Shown here in pieces: positions 10,171 through 18,675 of a stretch of DNA of 51,166 bases (positions are counted from its first letter, which is position 1; each line of letters opens with the position of its first letter). Where the stretch lies: contig SHZI01000007.1 of NCBI GenBank assembly GCA_009692345.1, positions 1 to 51,166 on the forward strand, in the 5' to 3' direction. The notes under the pieces were generated by a model. That model was not told the DNA's origin. It made no database searches and was given only the letters and a program-made list of their open reading frames with translations. Made by a program: the position numbers and the translations under genes. Source of the stretch: Gammaproteobacteria bacterium. GTDB taxonomy: Bacteria; Pseudomonadota; Gammaproteobacteria; Steroidobacterales; GCA-2729495.

Positions 10171-12558
10171 ATGAAGTTCAGTGAACGCTGGTTGCGCGAA
10201 CTTGTCGATCCGCCCGGAGACACCGGCGCCCTCGTGCACCAGCTGACCATGCAAGGTCTTGAGGTTGAAAGCGTAGAACAGGCCGGGCCGTCACTGGACA
10301 AGGTGGTTGTGGGACGGGTTACCGGGATGTCGCCCCACCCCAATGCGGATCGCCTGCGCGTCTGCCAGGTCGACGTTGGTGGCAGTACCCTGCAGATTGT
10401 GTGCGGGGCCGCCAACGTGCGCGTCGGTGGTACTTACCCGGTGGCGCTGCCTGGGGCCACACTGCCCGGAGCCCTCGTCATCCGCAGTGCAGCCCTGCGC
10501 GGAGTCGATTCCGGGGGCATGCTGTGTTCAAGGGCTGAACTGGGACTGCTGGGCGATATGGGTTCGGCTGGAGGCGGCGAGGGCCTTCTCGAGCTCGATG
10601 ACTCTGCGTTCCCCGGTATGCCGGCAGTCGCGGCCCTCGGACTCGATGATCAGGTCCTCGACCTCAAGATTACGCCAAACCGGGCCGACTGCTTTTCGCT
10701 GCTTGGTATTGCCCGGGATCTGGCCGCCACTACCGGGCTGCACTTCGCAGAGCCCACGCCGTTCCCCGTAGCTACCCAGGCCGCTACCTCCATAGTTGTG
10801 AGCATTGAGGACTCCGTCGCTTGTCCCGTGTTCGTCGTCCGGACCATCCGTGGCATTCGCCCAGACGCAAGATCACCGGTCTGGCTCCAGGAGCGTCTCC
10901 GTCGAAGCGGGATCCGGTCCATCCATCCCGTGGTTGATGTCACCAGCCTCGTCATGCTGGAGCTGGGACAGCCGCTGCATGCCTATGACCTGGATAAGGT
11001 CGACGGTGGTCTGACGGTACGTCGCGCCCTGGATAAGGAACCGCTCAAATTGCTGACGGGTGCTGACGTCAGTCTCGATGCCGGGGTCCTCGTGATTGCT
11101 GACCGGGCCGGACCCGCAGGTATCGCGGGGATCATGGGTGGCGCCCGTACGGCGGTGTCTGCCACCACCACCAGTGTTCTGCTTGAGTCCGCATTCTTCA
11201 GTCCCGCAGTGATGGCAGGTCGAGCCCGCCGGCTAGGGCTGCAGACAGACGCGGCAACCCGTTTCGAGCGCGGTGTTGATCCCACGGGTCAGGCGCGTGC
11301 TCTCGAGCGCGCAGCCGAACTCTTGCTCGCCATCACGGGCGGGGTGGCCAGTGCTTGTCAGTCCTCAGGGACTGGGGTCTTGCCCCCCCTGCCGGTCAAT
11401 CTGCGCCGGGCCAGGCTGGCCCGGGTGCTGGGCGACGCAGTGCCGGATACCGCCGTGGAGAAGATTCTCCGTGGCCTGGGCATGGCGGTGGTCGCCTCGG
11501 TCGAGGGCTGGCAGGTTCAGCCCCCCGCCTTTCGGTTCGATATCGGCGTCGAGGTCGACCTGATCGAGGAGATCGCCCGGGTCCACGGATATGACCGGAT
11601 CGCCACCCATCCGGGAATGCAGGCCACCCGGCTCGGAGCGGCTCCAGCCGCTCATGTCACCACGGACTTGCTGCGCGCGGCCCTGGTACAGAGGGGCTAT
11701 CAGGAGGCTATGACCTACAGCTTCATTGAGCGGGAGCAGGATCGCCTCTTCGCGGGTGGCCAGGACGGCGTACCCCTGGTCAATCCGCTCTCCGCTGAGC
11801 TGGCTGTAATGCGCCAGGGCCTATGGCCCGGACTGGTCCAGGCCCTCAAGCACAACCTGGCCCGTCAGCAGCGTCGTGTAAGGCTGTTTGAGGCCGGTAT
11901 CCGCTTCCTGCCTGGGCCTGACGGGCTTATGGAGGAGGAGGTCCTTGCCGGCCTGGCTGCCGGAGCCGTAATGCCGGAGCAGTGGGACTCTGCCGCGAGA
12001 CCGGTGGATTTCTTCGATGCCAAGTCAGACATGGAGGCGGTCCTGGCTCTGCTCGGCGAGCCTCAGCAGTTCGAGTGGGTCGCGGACCTGCATCCCGCGC
12101 TGCATCCGGGGCGGTCAGCCCGCCTGAGGCGGCGTGGACAGCATCTTGGCTGGCTGGGAGCCATGCACCCGGTGCTTGCCAAGCGCTGTGGCCTGGACGA
12201 AGCACCAATAATGTTCGAACTTGCCATTGCTGGCCTAAGCATGGCCTCACTCGCTCCCTACGCGGGCGTATCCCGCTTTCCGGCGATTCGACGCGACCTG
12301 GCTGTACTGGTCTCCCGGGAGACGCCGGTGGCCAGCCTTGTGGCAGCCGTCCGGGCCGCAGCGGGACCCGCTCTGCGGGACGTCACTGTATTTGACATTT
12401 TCGCCGGCGACCACATCGACGCCGCACAAAAAAGCGTCGCTTTGGGCTTGATTTTGCAGGAAACATCCCGCACCCTTACTGATGCCGACGGGGACAGTAT
12501 CGTCGGTGCCGTTGTCCGCCGACTGGGGCTGGATTTCGGTGCGAAGATCAGAGAATAA
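10171..12558 (+). CDS. pheT: phenylalanyl-tRNA synthetase beta subunit
   Basis: MKFSERWLRELVDP; tRNA-binding domain; B5 and FDX-ACB-type C-terminus. Confidence 0.97.
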   Translation: MKFSERWLRELVDPPGDTGALVHQLTMQGLEVESVEQAGPSLDKVVVGRVTGMSPHPNADRLRVCQVDVGGSTLQIVCGAANVRVGGTYPVALPGATLPGALVIRSAALRGVDSGGMLCSRAELGLLGDMGSAGGGEGLLELDDSAFPGMPAVAALGLDDQVLDLKITPNRADCFSLLGIARDLAATTGLHFAEPTPFPVATQAATSIVVSIEDSVACPVFVVRTIRGIRPDARSPVWLQERLRRSGIRSIHPVVDVTSLVMLELGQPLHAYDLDKVDGGLTVRRALDKEPLKLLTGADVSLDAGVLVIADRAGPAGIAGIMGGARTAVSATTTSVLLESAFFSPAVMAGRARRLGLQTDAATRFERGVDPTGQARALERAAELLLAITGGVASACQSSGTGVLPPLPVNLRRARLARVLGDAVPDTAVEKILRGLGMAVVASVEGWQVQPPAFRFDIGVEVDLIEEIARVHGYDRIATHPGMQATRLGAAPAAHVTTDLLRAALVQRGYQEAMTYSFIEREQDRLFAGGQDGVPLVNPLSAELAVMRQGLWPGLVQALKHNLARQQRRVRLFEAGIRFLPGPDGLMEEEVLAGLAAGAVMPEQWDSAARPVDFFDAKSDMEAVLALLGEPQQFEWVADLHPALHPGRSARLRRRGQHLGWLGAMHPVLAKRCGLDEAPIMFELAIAGLSMASLAPYAGVSRFPAIRRDLAVLVSRETPVASLVAAVRAAAGPALRDVTVFDIFAGDHIDAAQKSVALGLILQETSRTLTDADGDSIVGAVVRRLGLDFGAKIRE

Positions 12559-12566
12559 GAAAATAA

Positions 12567-12872
12567 ATGAGTATGGCTCTCACCAAAGCGGATATGGCAG
12601 AGTCCCTGTTTAATGAACTGGGGCTCAACAAGCGCGAGGCGAGGGAACTCGTGGAGTTGTTCTTCGAGGATCTTCGTGCAGCGCTTGCCAGTGGGGAGCA
12701 GATTAAGCTCTCCGGATTCGGTAACTTCGACCTGCGGGACAAGAACCAGCGGCCGGGCCGAAATCCAAAAACGGGCAAGGAAATCCCAATCACCGCGAGG
12801 CGTGTAGTCACGTTTCGTCCCGGACAAAAACTGAAAGCCCGAGTAGAAGCTTATGCTGGAGCCGGGAAATAA
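12567..12872 (+). CDS. ihfA: integration host factor alpha subunit
   Basis: [35 protein letters not shown]...[47 protein letters not shown]; pheT-ihfA order. Confidence 0.96.
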   Translation: MSMALTKADMAESLFNELGLNKREARELVELFFEDLRAALASGEQIKLSGFGNFDLRDKNQRPGRNPKTGKEIPITARRVVTFRPGQKLKARVEAYAGAGK

Positions 12873-13209
12873 CGACGACCTGCCCCCAATCCCGGGGAAA
12901 CGCTACTTTACGATCGGTGAAGTGAGTGAACTGTGCGCTGTAAAGCCGCACGTTCTGCGCTACTGGGAGCAGGAGTTTCCGCAACTGAAGCCGGTCAAGC
13001 GGCGGGGTAATCGCCGCTATTATCAGCGGCAGGATGTCCTGATCATTCGCCAGATCCGCAGCCTGCTGTACAGCGAGGGCTTTACCATCGGTGGCGCCCG
13101 CCAGAAGCTGACCGGGCAGGAAGCCCGCTCAGATCTGAGCCAGAGCCAGCAGATCATCAGGCAGCTGCGGCTGGAACTCGAAGAAGTACTGCGCCTGTTA
13201 CGGCGTTGA
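12853..13209 (+). CDS. MerR family transcriptional regulator
   Basis: [46 protein letters not shown]; start overlaps the ihfA end. Confidence 0.93.
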   Translation: MLEPGNNDDLPPIPGKRYFTIGEVSELCAVKPHVLRYWEQEFPQLKPVKRRGNRRYYQRQDVLIIRQIRSLLYSEGFTIGGARQKLTGQEARSDLSQSQQIIRQLRLELEEVLRLLRR

Positions 13210-13310
13210 GGCCCCGCGAGGCACCCTTAGGTCTCGTCGGCGCAGTGATTTCGGGTATCATCCCCGGCGCAGTTCGAGCGGTCTTGGACTGATCGATGAC
13301 CATTCAAGGA

Positions 13311-13387
13311 CGGGGCGTGGCGCAGCCTGGTAGCGCACCTGCATGGGGTGCAGGGGGTCGCAGGTTCAAATCCTGTCGCCCCGACCA
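13311..13387 (+). tRNA. tRNA-Pro (GGG)
   Basis: CGGGGCG...CGCCCCGACCA; anticodon loop aTGGGGt. Confidence 0.94.
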
Positions 13388-13406
13388 AATGGTGGTCTCA
13401 ATCAGC

Positions 13407-14032
13407 ATGGCGCGTCTGAAGTTCGCCATAACGGCCGCCTGCCTGCTGCTGGCAACGGTGGCCGCATTTGCCGAAAGCCCGGACGACGCTTCGGCCCTGA
13501 CGTCCCGCGCCAGCGCCGGCTGATGCATCAGCTCTTCGTTCCTCTCACGGTGGACGTTCCGGCGATACCCGGTTACCTGGTCTTTCAGCAGTCCTCAGTA
13601 GATGGATCAGATGATCCCGAGGCGATTTTCCGGGTCGGCCTTCTCCAGTTTTTCGTGGATGAAACGGGTCAGTTCCGTTAGCGCGAGCTGAACTTCAAGG
13701 AGCCTGGGCCTTTCAAGAATGCTTTTCTGGACCCGCCGCGCCTGCGGCAGCTGACGCTTGATCTGTTTAACGTCGACTCCGGCTGCGACTTTCTGCTTAC
13801 CCTTGAGTCGGCTGGAAAGCAGGTGGGGGGTCCGATGCGAGCCGGAGCCTGCCGGTTCTTCAGTAAGGGGCTGAAGAAGGAACTGACTGCTGACGATGCA
13901 GTCACGATTCAGGCCGCCGAGTACTGGTTCCTTGGACGTTTTGTCGACGAGACCGGCAAGGTCATGTGGGGCAATACCAGTGCCGAGCCGGTCAAATTGG
14001 TGCGTCGACAGGGAACTGGGAAGCCCGAATGA
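13407..14032 (+). pseudogene. broken secreted-protein gene, possibly CpcT/CpeT-like
   Basis: Signal peptide [22 protein letters not shown] in one frame; the body continues in another frame ([29 protein letters not shown]...) and crosses an in-frame TAG at 13679. Confidence 0.65.
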
Positions 14033-15245
14033 GTTGGGCAGTGGCCAGCGTGCTGCCCTGGGCCTCGCGAAGCATACGGTCCTCGATCCCCAGCAGGATA
14101 GGTTCTGCTCCCCGGCGGTGAATGTTGACCTTGGCATTGAACGCAGTGCGCCGCAGACCGTGCTTATCCTCAATGGCCAGCTTGCGGATTGAGAATGTTC
14201 CATCCGCGCAGGCCTCGCCCGTGAGGTAGCACTTTATGGACTCAACTTCTTCTCCAGAAAGTTCCAGGCCGTTGAGCTGAGACAGACTTGCCTGAGCCTG
14301 TTCCATGAAGCGTATCGCGTCGAAATCAGTACCGTCGTCCGTGTTCGGCTGATGGCCCGACTGGAACATAGGTACACAGAACTCGCCAACGAGAATCTGG
14401 CCGGGTAGTGCGTGCTCGATCAGGCGCGCAAGACCAATGGTTACTTCGCCCACGACATCACAGTAGACGGTTGGGTTCAGCCCCTCTGCATGATTGAACT
14501 CATAGCAGCTACCCACATGGAAGCTCGTGCGCAGGAGAGGTACACCCCGCCCGTGGCCTTTTTGCCGGGCAATGGCATTGTCTGCCAGTACCAGATGCAT
14601 GAAATGGTACAGGTTGGTGTTTGCTTCAAGGCCCACATCCCGGTTCCAGATGTAGAAGCCATCCCCGGTGCTCGAGCGTGCAAAGTTAACCAGCATGCGT
14701 CGGGCCAGAAGTCGGCTGTGGGCTGCGTTAAGTGAGCAGGAAAGACTGTTCAGCTGAGTCATCTGCTCAAACGGAGTGAGCAGACCGAAGCCAACGATGT
14801 CGAAGAGTGCTACGGCACGATTGCGGACATAGCTCACGCTGTAGCGCTTGACGAGTCGCTCGATTGCTGCCGATTCCTCCGGGGTTCCCGTGAGTGGCTG
14901 ACGCAGGACGACTCGGGCCGGTTCAACTGACAGAAGACGTGTAGCGTTGTGCATCTGCCGTTCCGAGAACTGTCGAACCCCCGACAGCAGGTGCATGATG
15001 AACTGATGAGCTGGCGTCTCGCTCCTGAGAGGCCCGGCTGGCTCCGGGATCTCTCCGCCGTAGGCAGCTACGGCATAGTGCGGCACAACCAGCAAAAGGA
15101 CTCCGTCCCGCGTCGGCGACCAGGCAAGAACGAGGTTCTGCCCCAGGCTCCAGTGTTCGTAGAACTGCCGATCGAGATCCAGCAGGTTGCCGCGCTGCCG
15201 GAGATCGAGAGAGAGGGAAGCGGGTTGCAATGGGTCCGTGAGCAT
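13992..15245 (-). CDS. uncharacterised protein with a divergent class III nucleotide-cyclase-like domain
   Basis: NRAVALFDIVGFGLLTP, SSTGDGFYIW, DVVGEVTIGLARLIEHALPGQILVGE resemble cyclase homology-domain motifs. Confidence 0.6.
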   Translation of the reverse strand: MLTDPLQPASLSLDLRQRGNLLDLDRQFYEHWSLGQNLVLAWSPTRDGVLLLVVPHYAVAAYGGEIPEPAGPLRSETPAHQFIMHLLSGVRQFSERQMHNATRLLSVEPARVVLRQPLTGTPEESAAIERLVKRYSVSYVRNRAVALFDIVGFGLLTPFEQMTQLNSLSCSLNAAHSRLLARRMLVNFARSSTGDGFYIWNRDVGLEANTNLYHFMHLVLADNAIARQKGHGRGVPLLRTSFHVGSCYEFNHAEGLNPTVYCDVVGEVTIGLARLIEHALPGQILVGEFCVPMFQSGHQPNTDDGTDFDAIRFMEQAQASLSQLNGLELSGEEVESIKCYLTGEACADGTFSIRKLAIEDKHGLRRTAFNAKVNIHRRGAEPILLGIEDRMLREAQGSTLATAQLIRASQFPVDAPI

Positions 15246-15260
15246 CTGTGCGGGCTGCAG

Positions 15261-15336
15261 GCCTCAGGTTCCTTCCGTGGCCAGAGGGTGGGCTGAGGGC
15301 CTCAGGTTCCTTCCGTGGCCAGAGGGTGGGCTGAGG
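15261..15336. repeat. 38-bp perfect tandem duplication
   Basis: gcctcaggttccttccgtggccagagggtgggctgagg occurs twice in tandem. Confidence 0.97.
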
Positions 15337-15376
15337 GCGCCGGCGGATTTTGCCAGCAGGCGCTTAGTCACTTAGG

Positions 15377-16861
15377 ATGCATGAGCTGTCCGCGACATTG
15401 CAATGGCTCGACCACAGGCCCCCGGAATTGACCCCATTATCCCCTGAGCTTGCCGCCGACCTGCAGTCGATTGTGGGGCCAGGGGGCTATCTGACTACCC
15501 AGGAGGACCTCAGGGGCTATTTGACAGAGTGGCGTGGCCTCTACTCCGGGACGACACCCTGCGTGTTGCTGCCTTCGACCACGGGCCAGGTAGCGGACAT
15601 CCTTCGACTCTGCGCGCGGCACTGCATCGGTGTCGTACCCCAGGGGGGCAATACGGGACTCGTTGGCGGGGCGATCCCCCACTCAACTGACGGGCGGCCG
15701 CAGGTGCTGGTGTCTGCCCGGCGACTGGATCGTATCCGGTCGATCGATGCTGAGGACTTCAGTATTACCGCAGAAGCCGGCTGCTTGCTGGCAACCTTGC
15801 AGGCAGCTGCCAGTGAAGCGGGCCGGCTCTTTCCCCTTAGCCTGGCAGCGGAGGGCAGCTGCCAGCTGGGTGGGAATATCTCGACCAATGCCGGAGGAAC
15901 TGCCGTACTGCGGTTTGGAACGATGCGGGACCTTGTTCTTGGTCTCGAGGTCGTGCTCCCCGATGGCCGTATCCTCGACGGCCTGCGTAGTTTGCGCAAA
16001 GACAACACTGGCTACGACCTCAAGCAGTTGTTCATTGGGGCCGAGGGCACCCTCGGTTTCGTTACCGCAGCGACCTGCAAGTTGTTTCCACAGCCAAGGA
16101 GTGTCGTTACCGCCTGGGTGACCCTGCCCAGCGTCGCAGCGGCCATCAGCCTGTACGGCGCCGCGCGGGACCACTTGGGTGACGATCTGACGGCGTTTGA
16201 GTTTGCCAGTCAGTTCACCGTTGAATTGGTACTGAAGAATATTCCAGGCACACGGGCACCAATGGACAACCCGGGGCCCTGGAATCTCCTGATGGAAGTG
16301 AGTACGCCACGGACTGACTCGGGTCTGGAGGCTCGTGTTCAGGACTTCCTGGCGGCCATGCAGGACGGGAACAGGATCATTGACGGTGTCGTAGCCATTA
16401 ACCGCGCGCAACGCGCCGCTCTCTGGCGCCTGCGGCACAGTATGTCTGAGGCGCAGAAGCCAGAGGGCGCCAGCATCCAGCATGACGTGTCTGTGCCGGT
16501 GGCCCGCATGGAAGATTTCCTCGCCGACGCCACAGCTGCCGTTGGATCGATGGTCACGGGGGTTCGGGTTGTCGCCTTCGGCCACCTGGGTGATGGGAAC
16601 GTGCACTTCAACCTCAGTCAGCCCCAGGACTCAGATGGCGCCGCCTTCCTGGCCCGCTGGGCCGAGATCAGCCACCGGGTCCACGAGGTTGCCGTCAGCT
16701 TTGGCGGCAGCTTCAGTGCCGAGCACGGCATCGGCGCGCTCAAGGTTGCCGAGCTGGCCCATTGGCGCGGCGGGTTGCCCCTGGAACTCATGCGGGCGAT
16801 CAAATTCGCCCTTGATCCGCTTGGCATCATGAACCCTGGGAAGTTGTTCCGGGCTGAGTGA
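15377..16861 (+). CDS. FAD-binding oxidoreductase (GlcD/D-2-hydroxyacid dehydrogenase type)
   Basis: [56 protein letters not shown]. Confidence 0.9.
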   Translation: MHELSATLQWLDHRPPELTPLSPELAADLQSIVGPGGYLTTQEDLRGYLTEWRGLYSGTTPCVLLPSTTGQVADILRLCARHCIGVVPQGGNTGLVGGAIPHSTDGRPQVLVSARRLDRIRSIDAEDFSITAEAGCLLATLQAAASEAGRLFPLSLAAEGSCQLGGNISTNAGGTAVLRFGTMRDLVLGLEVVLPDGRILDGLRSLRKDNTGYDLKQLFIGAEGTLGFVTAATCKLFPQPRSVVTAWVTLPSVAAAISLYGAARDHLGDDLTAFEFASQFTVELVLKNIPGTRAPMDNPGPWNLLMEVSTPRTDSGLEARVQDFLAAMQDGNRIIDGVVAINRAQRAALWRLRHSMSEAQKPEGASIQHDVSVPVARMEDFLADATAAVGSMVTGVRVVAFGHLGDGNVHFNLSQPQDSDGAAFLARWAEISHRVHEVAVSFGGSFSAEHGIGALKVAELAHWRGGLPLELMRAIKFALDPLGIMNPGKLFRAE

Positions 16862-16888
16862 CCCGGGGCGTCTCTTGCAGCCCCGGGT
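16861..16888 (+). terminator. inverted repeat downstream of the FAD oxidase (possible terminator)
   Basis: ACCCGGGGC / GCCCCGGGT, perfect 9-bp arms; no T-run. Confidence 0.5.
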
Positions 16889-16958
16889 CTGCGTCCCTGG
16901 TGCTAAACTTGAAAGTTATTCGGACCGGGGCGCGGTGCCTCGAGACAGTGTGAGTAGC

Positions 16959-18665
16959 ATGAGCACCCCAAAGAAGGGCACCGGCGATAACGCCGGCAGC
17001 GGCGAACGCCGTTATTCAAGCGTCGTGGTTGACGGTCCGCAGCAGGCGCCCAGCCGCGCGATGCTGCGAGCTGTCGGTTTTACCGACGCCGATTTTCGCA
17101 AGAGCCAGATCGGGATCGCCTCGACCTGGAGCATGGTCACTCCGTGCAATATGCACATCGACGGCCTGGCCCGGGCCGCAGCTGCCGGCGCCGACGGCGC
17201 GGGTGGCAAGGCCATCCTCTTCAATACCATTACGGTTTCTGATGGCATCTCCATGGGTACACCGGGCATGCGTTACTCGCTGGTATCCCGGGAAGTGATC
17301 GCGGACTCCATCGAAACGGTGGTCGCGGCCGAGGGCTTTGATGGCTTCGTGGCCATCGGTGGCTGCGACAAGAACATGCCCGGTTGTGTCATGGCCATGG
17401 CCCGGCTCAATCGACCGTCGGTCTTCGTCTACGGCGGCACGATCCAGCCCGGTGCAGAACGCCGGGATATCGTCTCGGTTTTTGAGGCAGTGGGCGCGGT
17501 CGCCGGCGGCAAAATGTCGGCGCTGCAACTCCTGGAAGTGGAGCGGACTGCAATCCCGGGCCCGGGCTCCTGCGGTGGCATGTACACCGCCAACACCATG
17601 GCCTCGGCCATTGAGGCCATGGGCCTCAGTTTGCCCAACAGCTCCGGGCAGGAGGCAGTCTCCAGCCAGAAGCACGAGGACGCCCTGAGGGCAGGGGCTG
17701 CAGTGGTCGAACTGGTGAAACGCGGAATACGGCCTTCCGAGATACTGTCGAAGGAGGCCTTCGAGAACGCCATTACGGTGGTAATCGCCGTGGGAGGCTC
17801 CACCAATGCGGTACTGCACCTGCCTGCCATGGCTCACGAAGCAGGCATTGCGCTGACGCTGGACGACTTCACCCGCATCGGTCAGCGTGTGCCAGTGCTG
17901 GCCGATCTCAGACCGAGCGGCAAGTACTCCATGTCGGAACTGGTCGCGATCGGTGGTATTCAGCCACTCATGAAGCTGTTGCTGGATGCCGGGCTTCTGC
18001 ACGGTCAGTGCCTGACGGTTAGCGGCCGGACACTGGCCGAGAATCTGGCGAGCGTGGCTCCTTATCCGGCCGGTCAGACCATCATTCGTCCTCTGGAAAA
18101 TCCTCTTAAGAAGGACAGTCATCTCGTTGTTCTATATGGAAATCTTGCGCCTGAAGGTGCCGTCGCCAAGATCAGCGGCAAGGAGGGCCTGCGCTTTCAG
18201 GGGTCAGCACGCGTCTTCGGCTCAGAGGAACAGGCCCAGGCGGCCATACTCGACGGCACCGTCGTAGCCGGCGATGTGGTGGTCATTCGTTACGAGGGCC
18301 CTCGGGGAGGCCCGGGTATGCGGGAGATGCTCAGCCCCACCAGCGCGATCGTCGGCAAAGGTCTGGGCGACAAGGTTGCCCTGATCACTGACGGACGTTT
18401 TTCAGGTGGCAGTCACGGTTTTGTCGTGGGTCATGTGTCTCCGGAGGCTGCGGTTGGTGGTCCGATAGCGCTGCTACGGGATGGCGACCGGATCACGATA
18501 GATGCCGAACGCCGTACTATCGATGTTGACCTGCCCCCCGCCGAACTCGACCGGCGCCGGAACGGCTGGCGCCCGCCAGCCAGCACGGCACCGATGGGCG
18601 TGCTGAGCAAATACGCGCAGCTGGTTGGCTCAGCCTCGCTTGGCGCCGTCACGACCCGTCGGTAG
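16959..18665 (+). CDS. ilvD: dihydroxy-acid dehydratase
   Basis: [82 protein letters not shown]. Confidence 0.96.
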   Translation: MSTPKKGTGDNAGSGERRYSSVVVDGPQQAPSRAMLRAVGFTDADFRKSQIGIASTWSMVTPCNMHIDGLARAAAAGADGAGGKAILFNTITVSDGISMGTPGMRYSLVSREVIADSIETVVAAEGFDGFVAIGGCDKNMPGCVMAMARLNRPSVFVYGGTIQPGAERRDIVSVFEAVGAVAGGKMSALQLLEVERTAIPGPGSCGGMYTANTMASAIEAMGLSLPNSSGQEAVSSQKHEDALRAGAAVVELVKRGIRPSEILSKEAFENAITVVIAVGGSTNAVLHLPAMAHEAGIALTLDDFTRIGQRVPVLADLRPSGKYSMSELVAIGGIQPLMKLLLDAGLLHGQCLTVSGRTLAENLASVAPYPAGQTIIRPLENPLKKDSHLVVLYGNLAPEGAVAKISGKEGLRFQGSARVFGSEEQAQAAILDGTVVAGDVVVIRYEGPRGGPGMREMLSPTSAIVGKGLGDKVALITDGRFSGGSHGFVVGHVSPEAAVGGPIALLRDGDRITIDAERRTIDVDLPPAELDRRRNGWRPPASTAPMGVLSKYAQLVGSASLGAVTTRR

Positions 18666-18675
18666 GACATTTATC

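Noticed and set aside
13296-13528. ORFs on both strands spanning tRNA-Pro
   Set aside because: Translations of tRNA sequence ([23 protein letters not shown] and its antisense); only the signal-peptide part at 13407 is plausible coding
16875-16958. Longer ilvD start at 16875
   Set aside because: Upstream codons include the inverted repeat after the FAD oxidase; ATG 16959 fits IlvD N-termini better
17016-18122. Long antisense ORF (368 aa) within ilvD
   Set aside because: GC-rich shadow ORF opposite a well-supported gene; no recognisable motif
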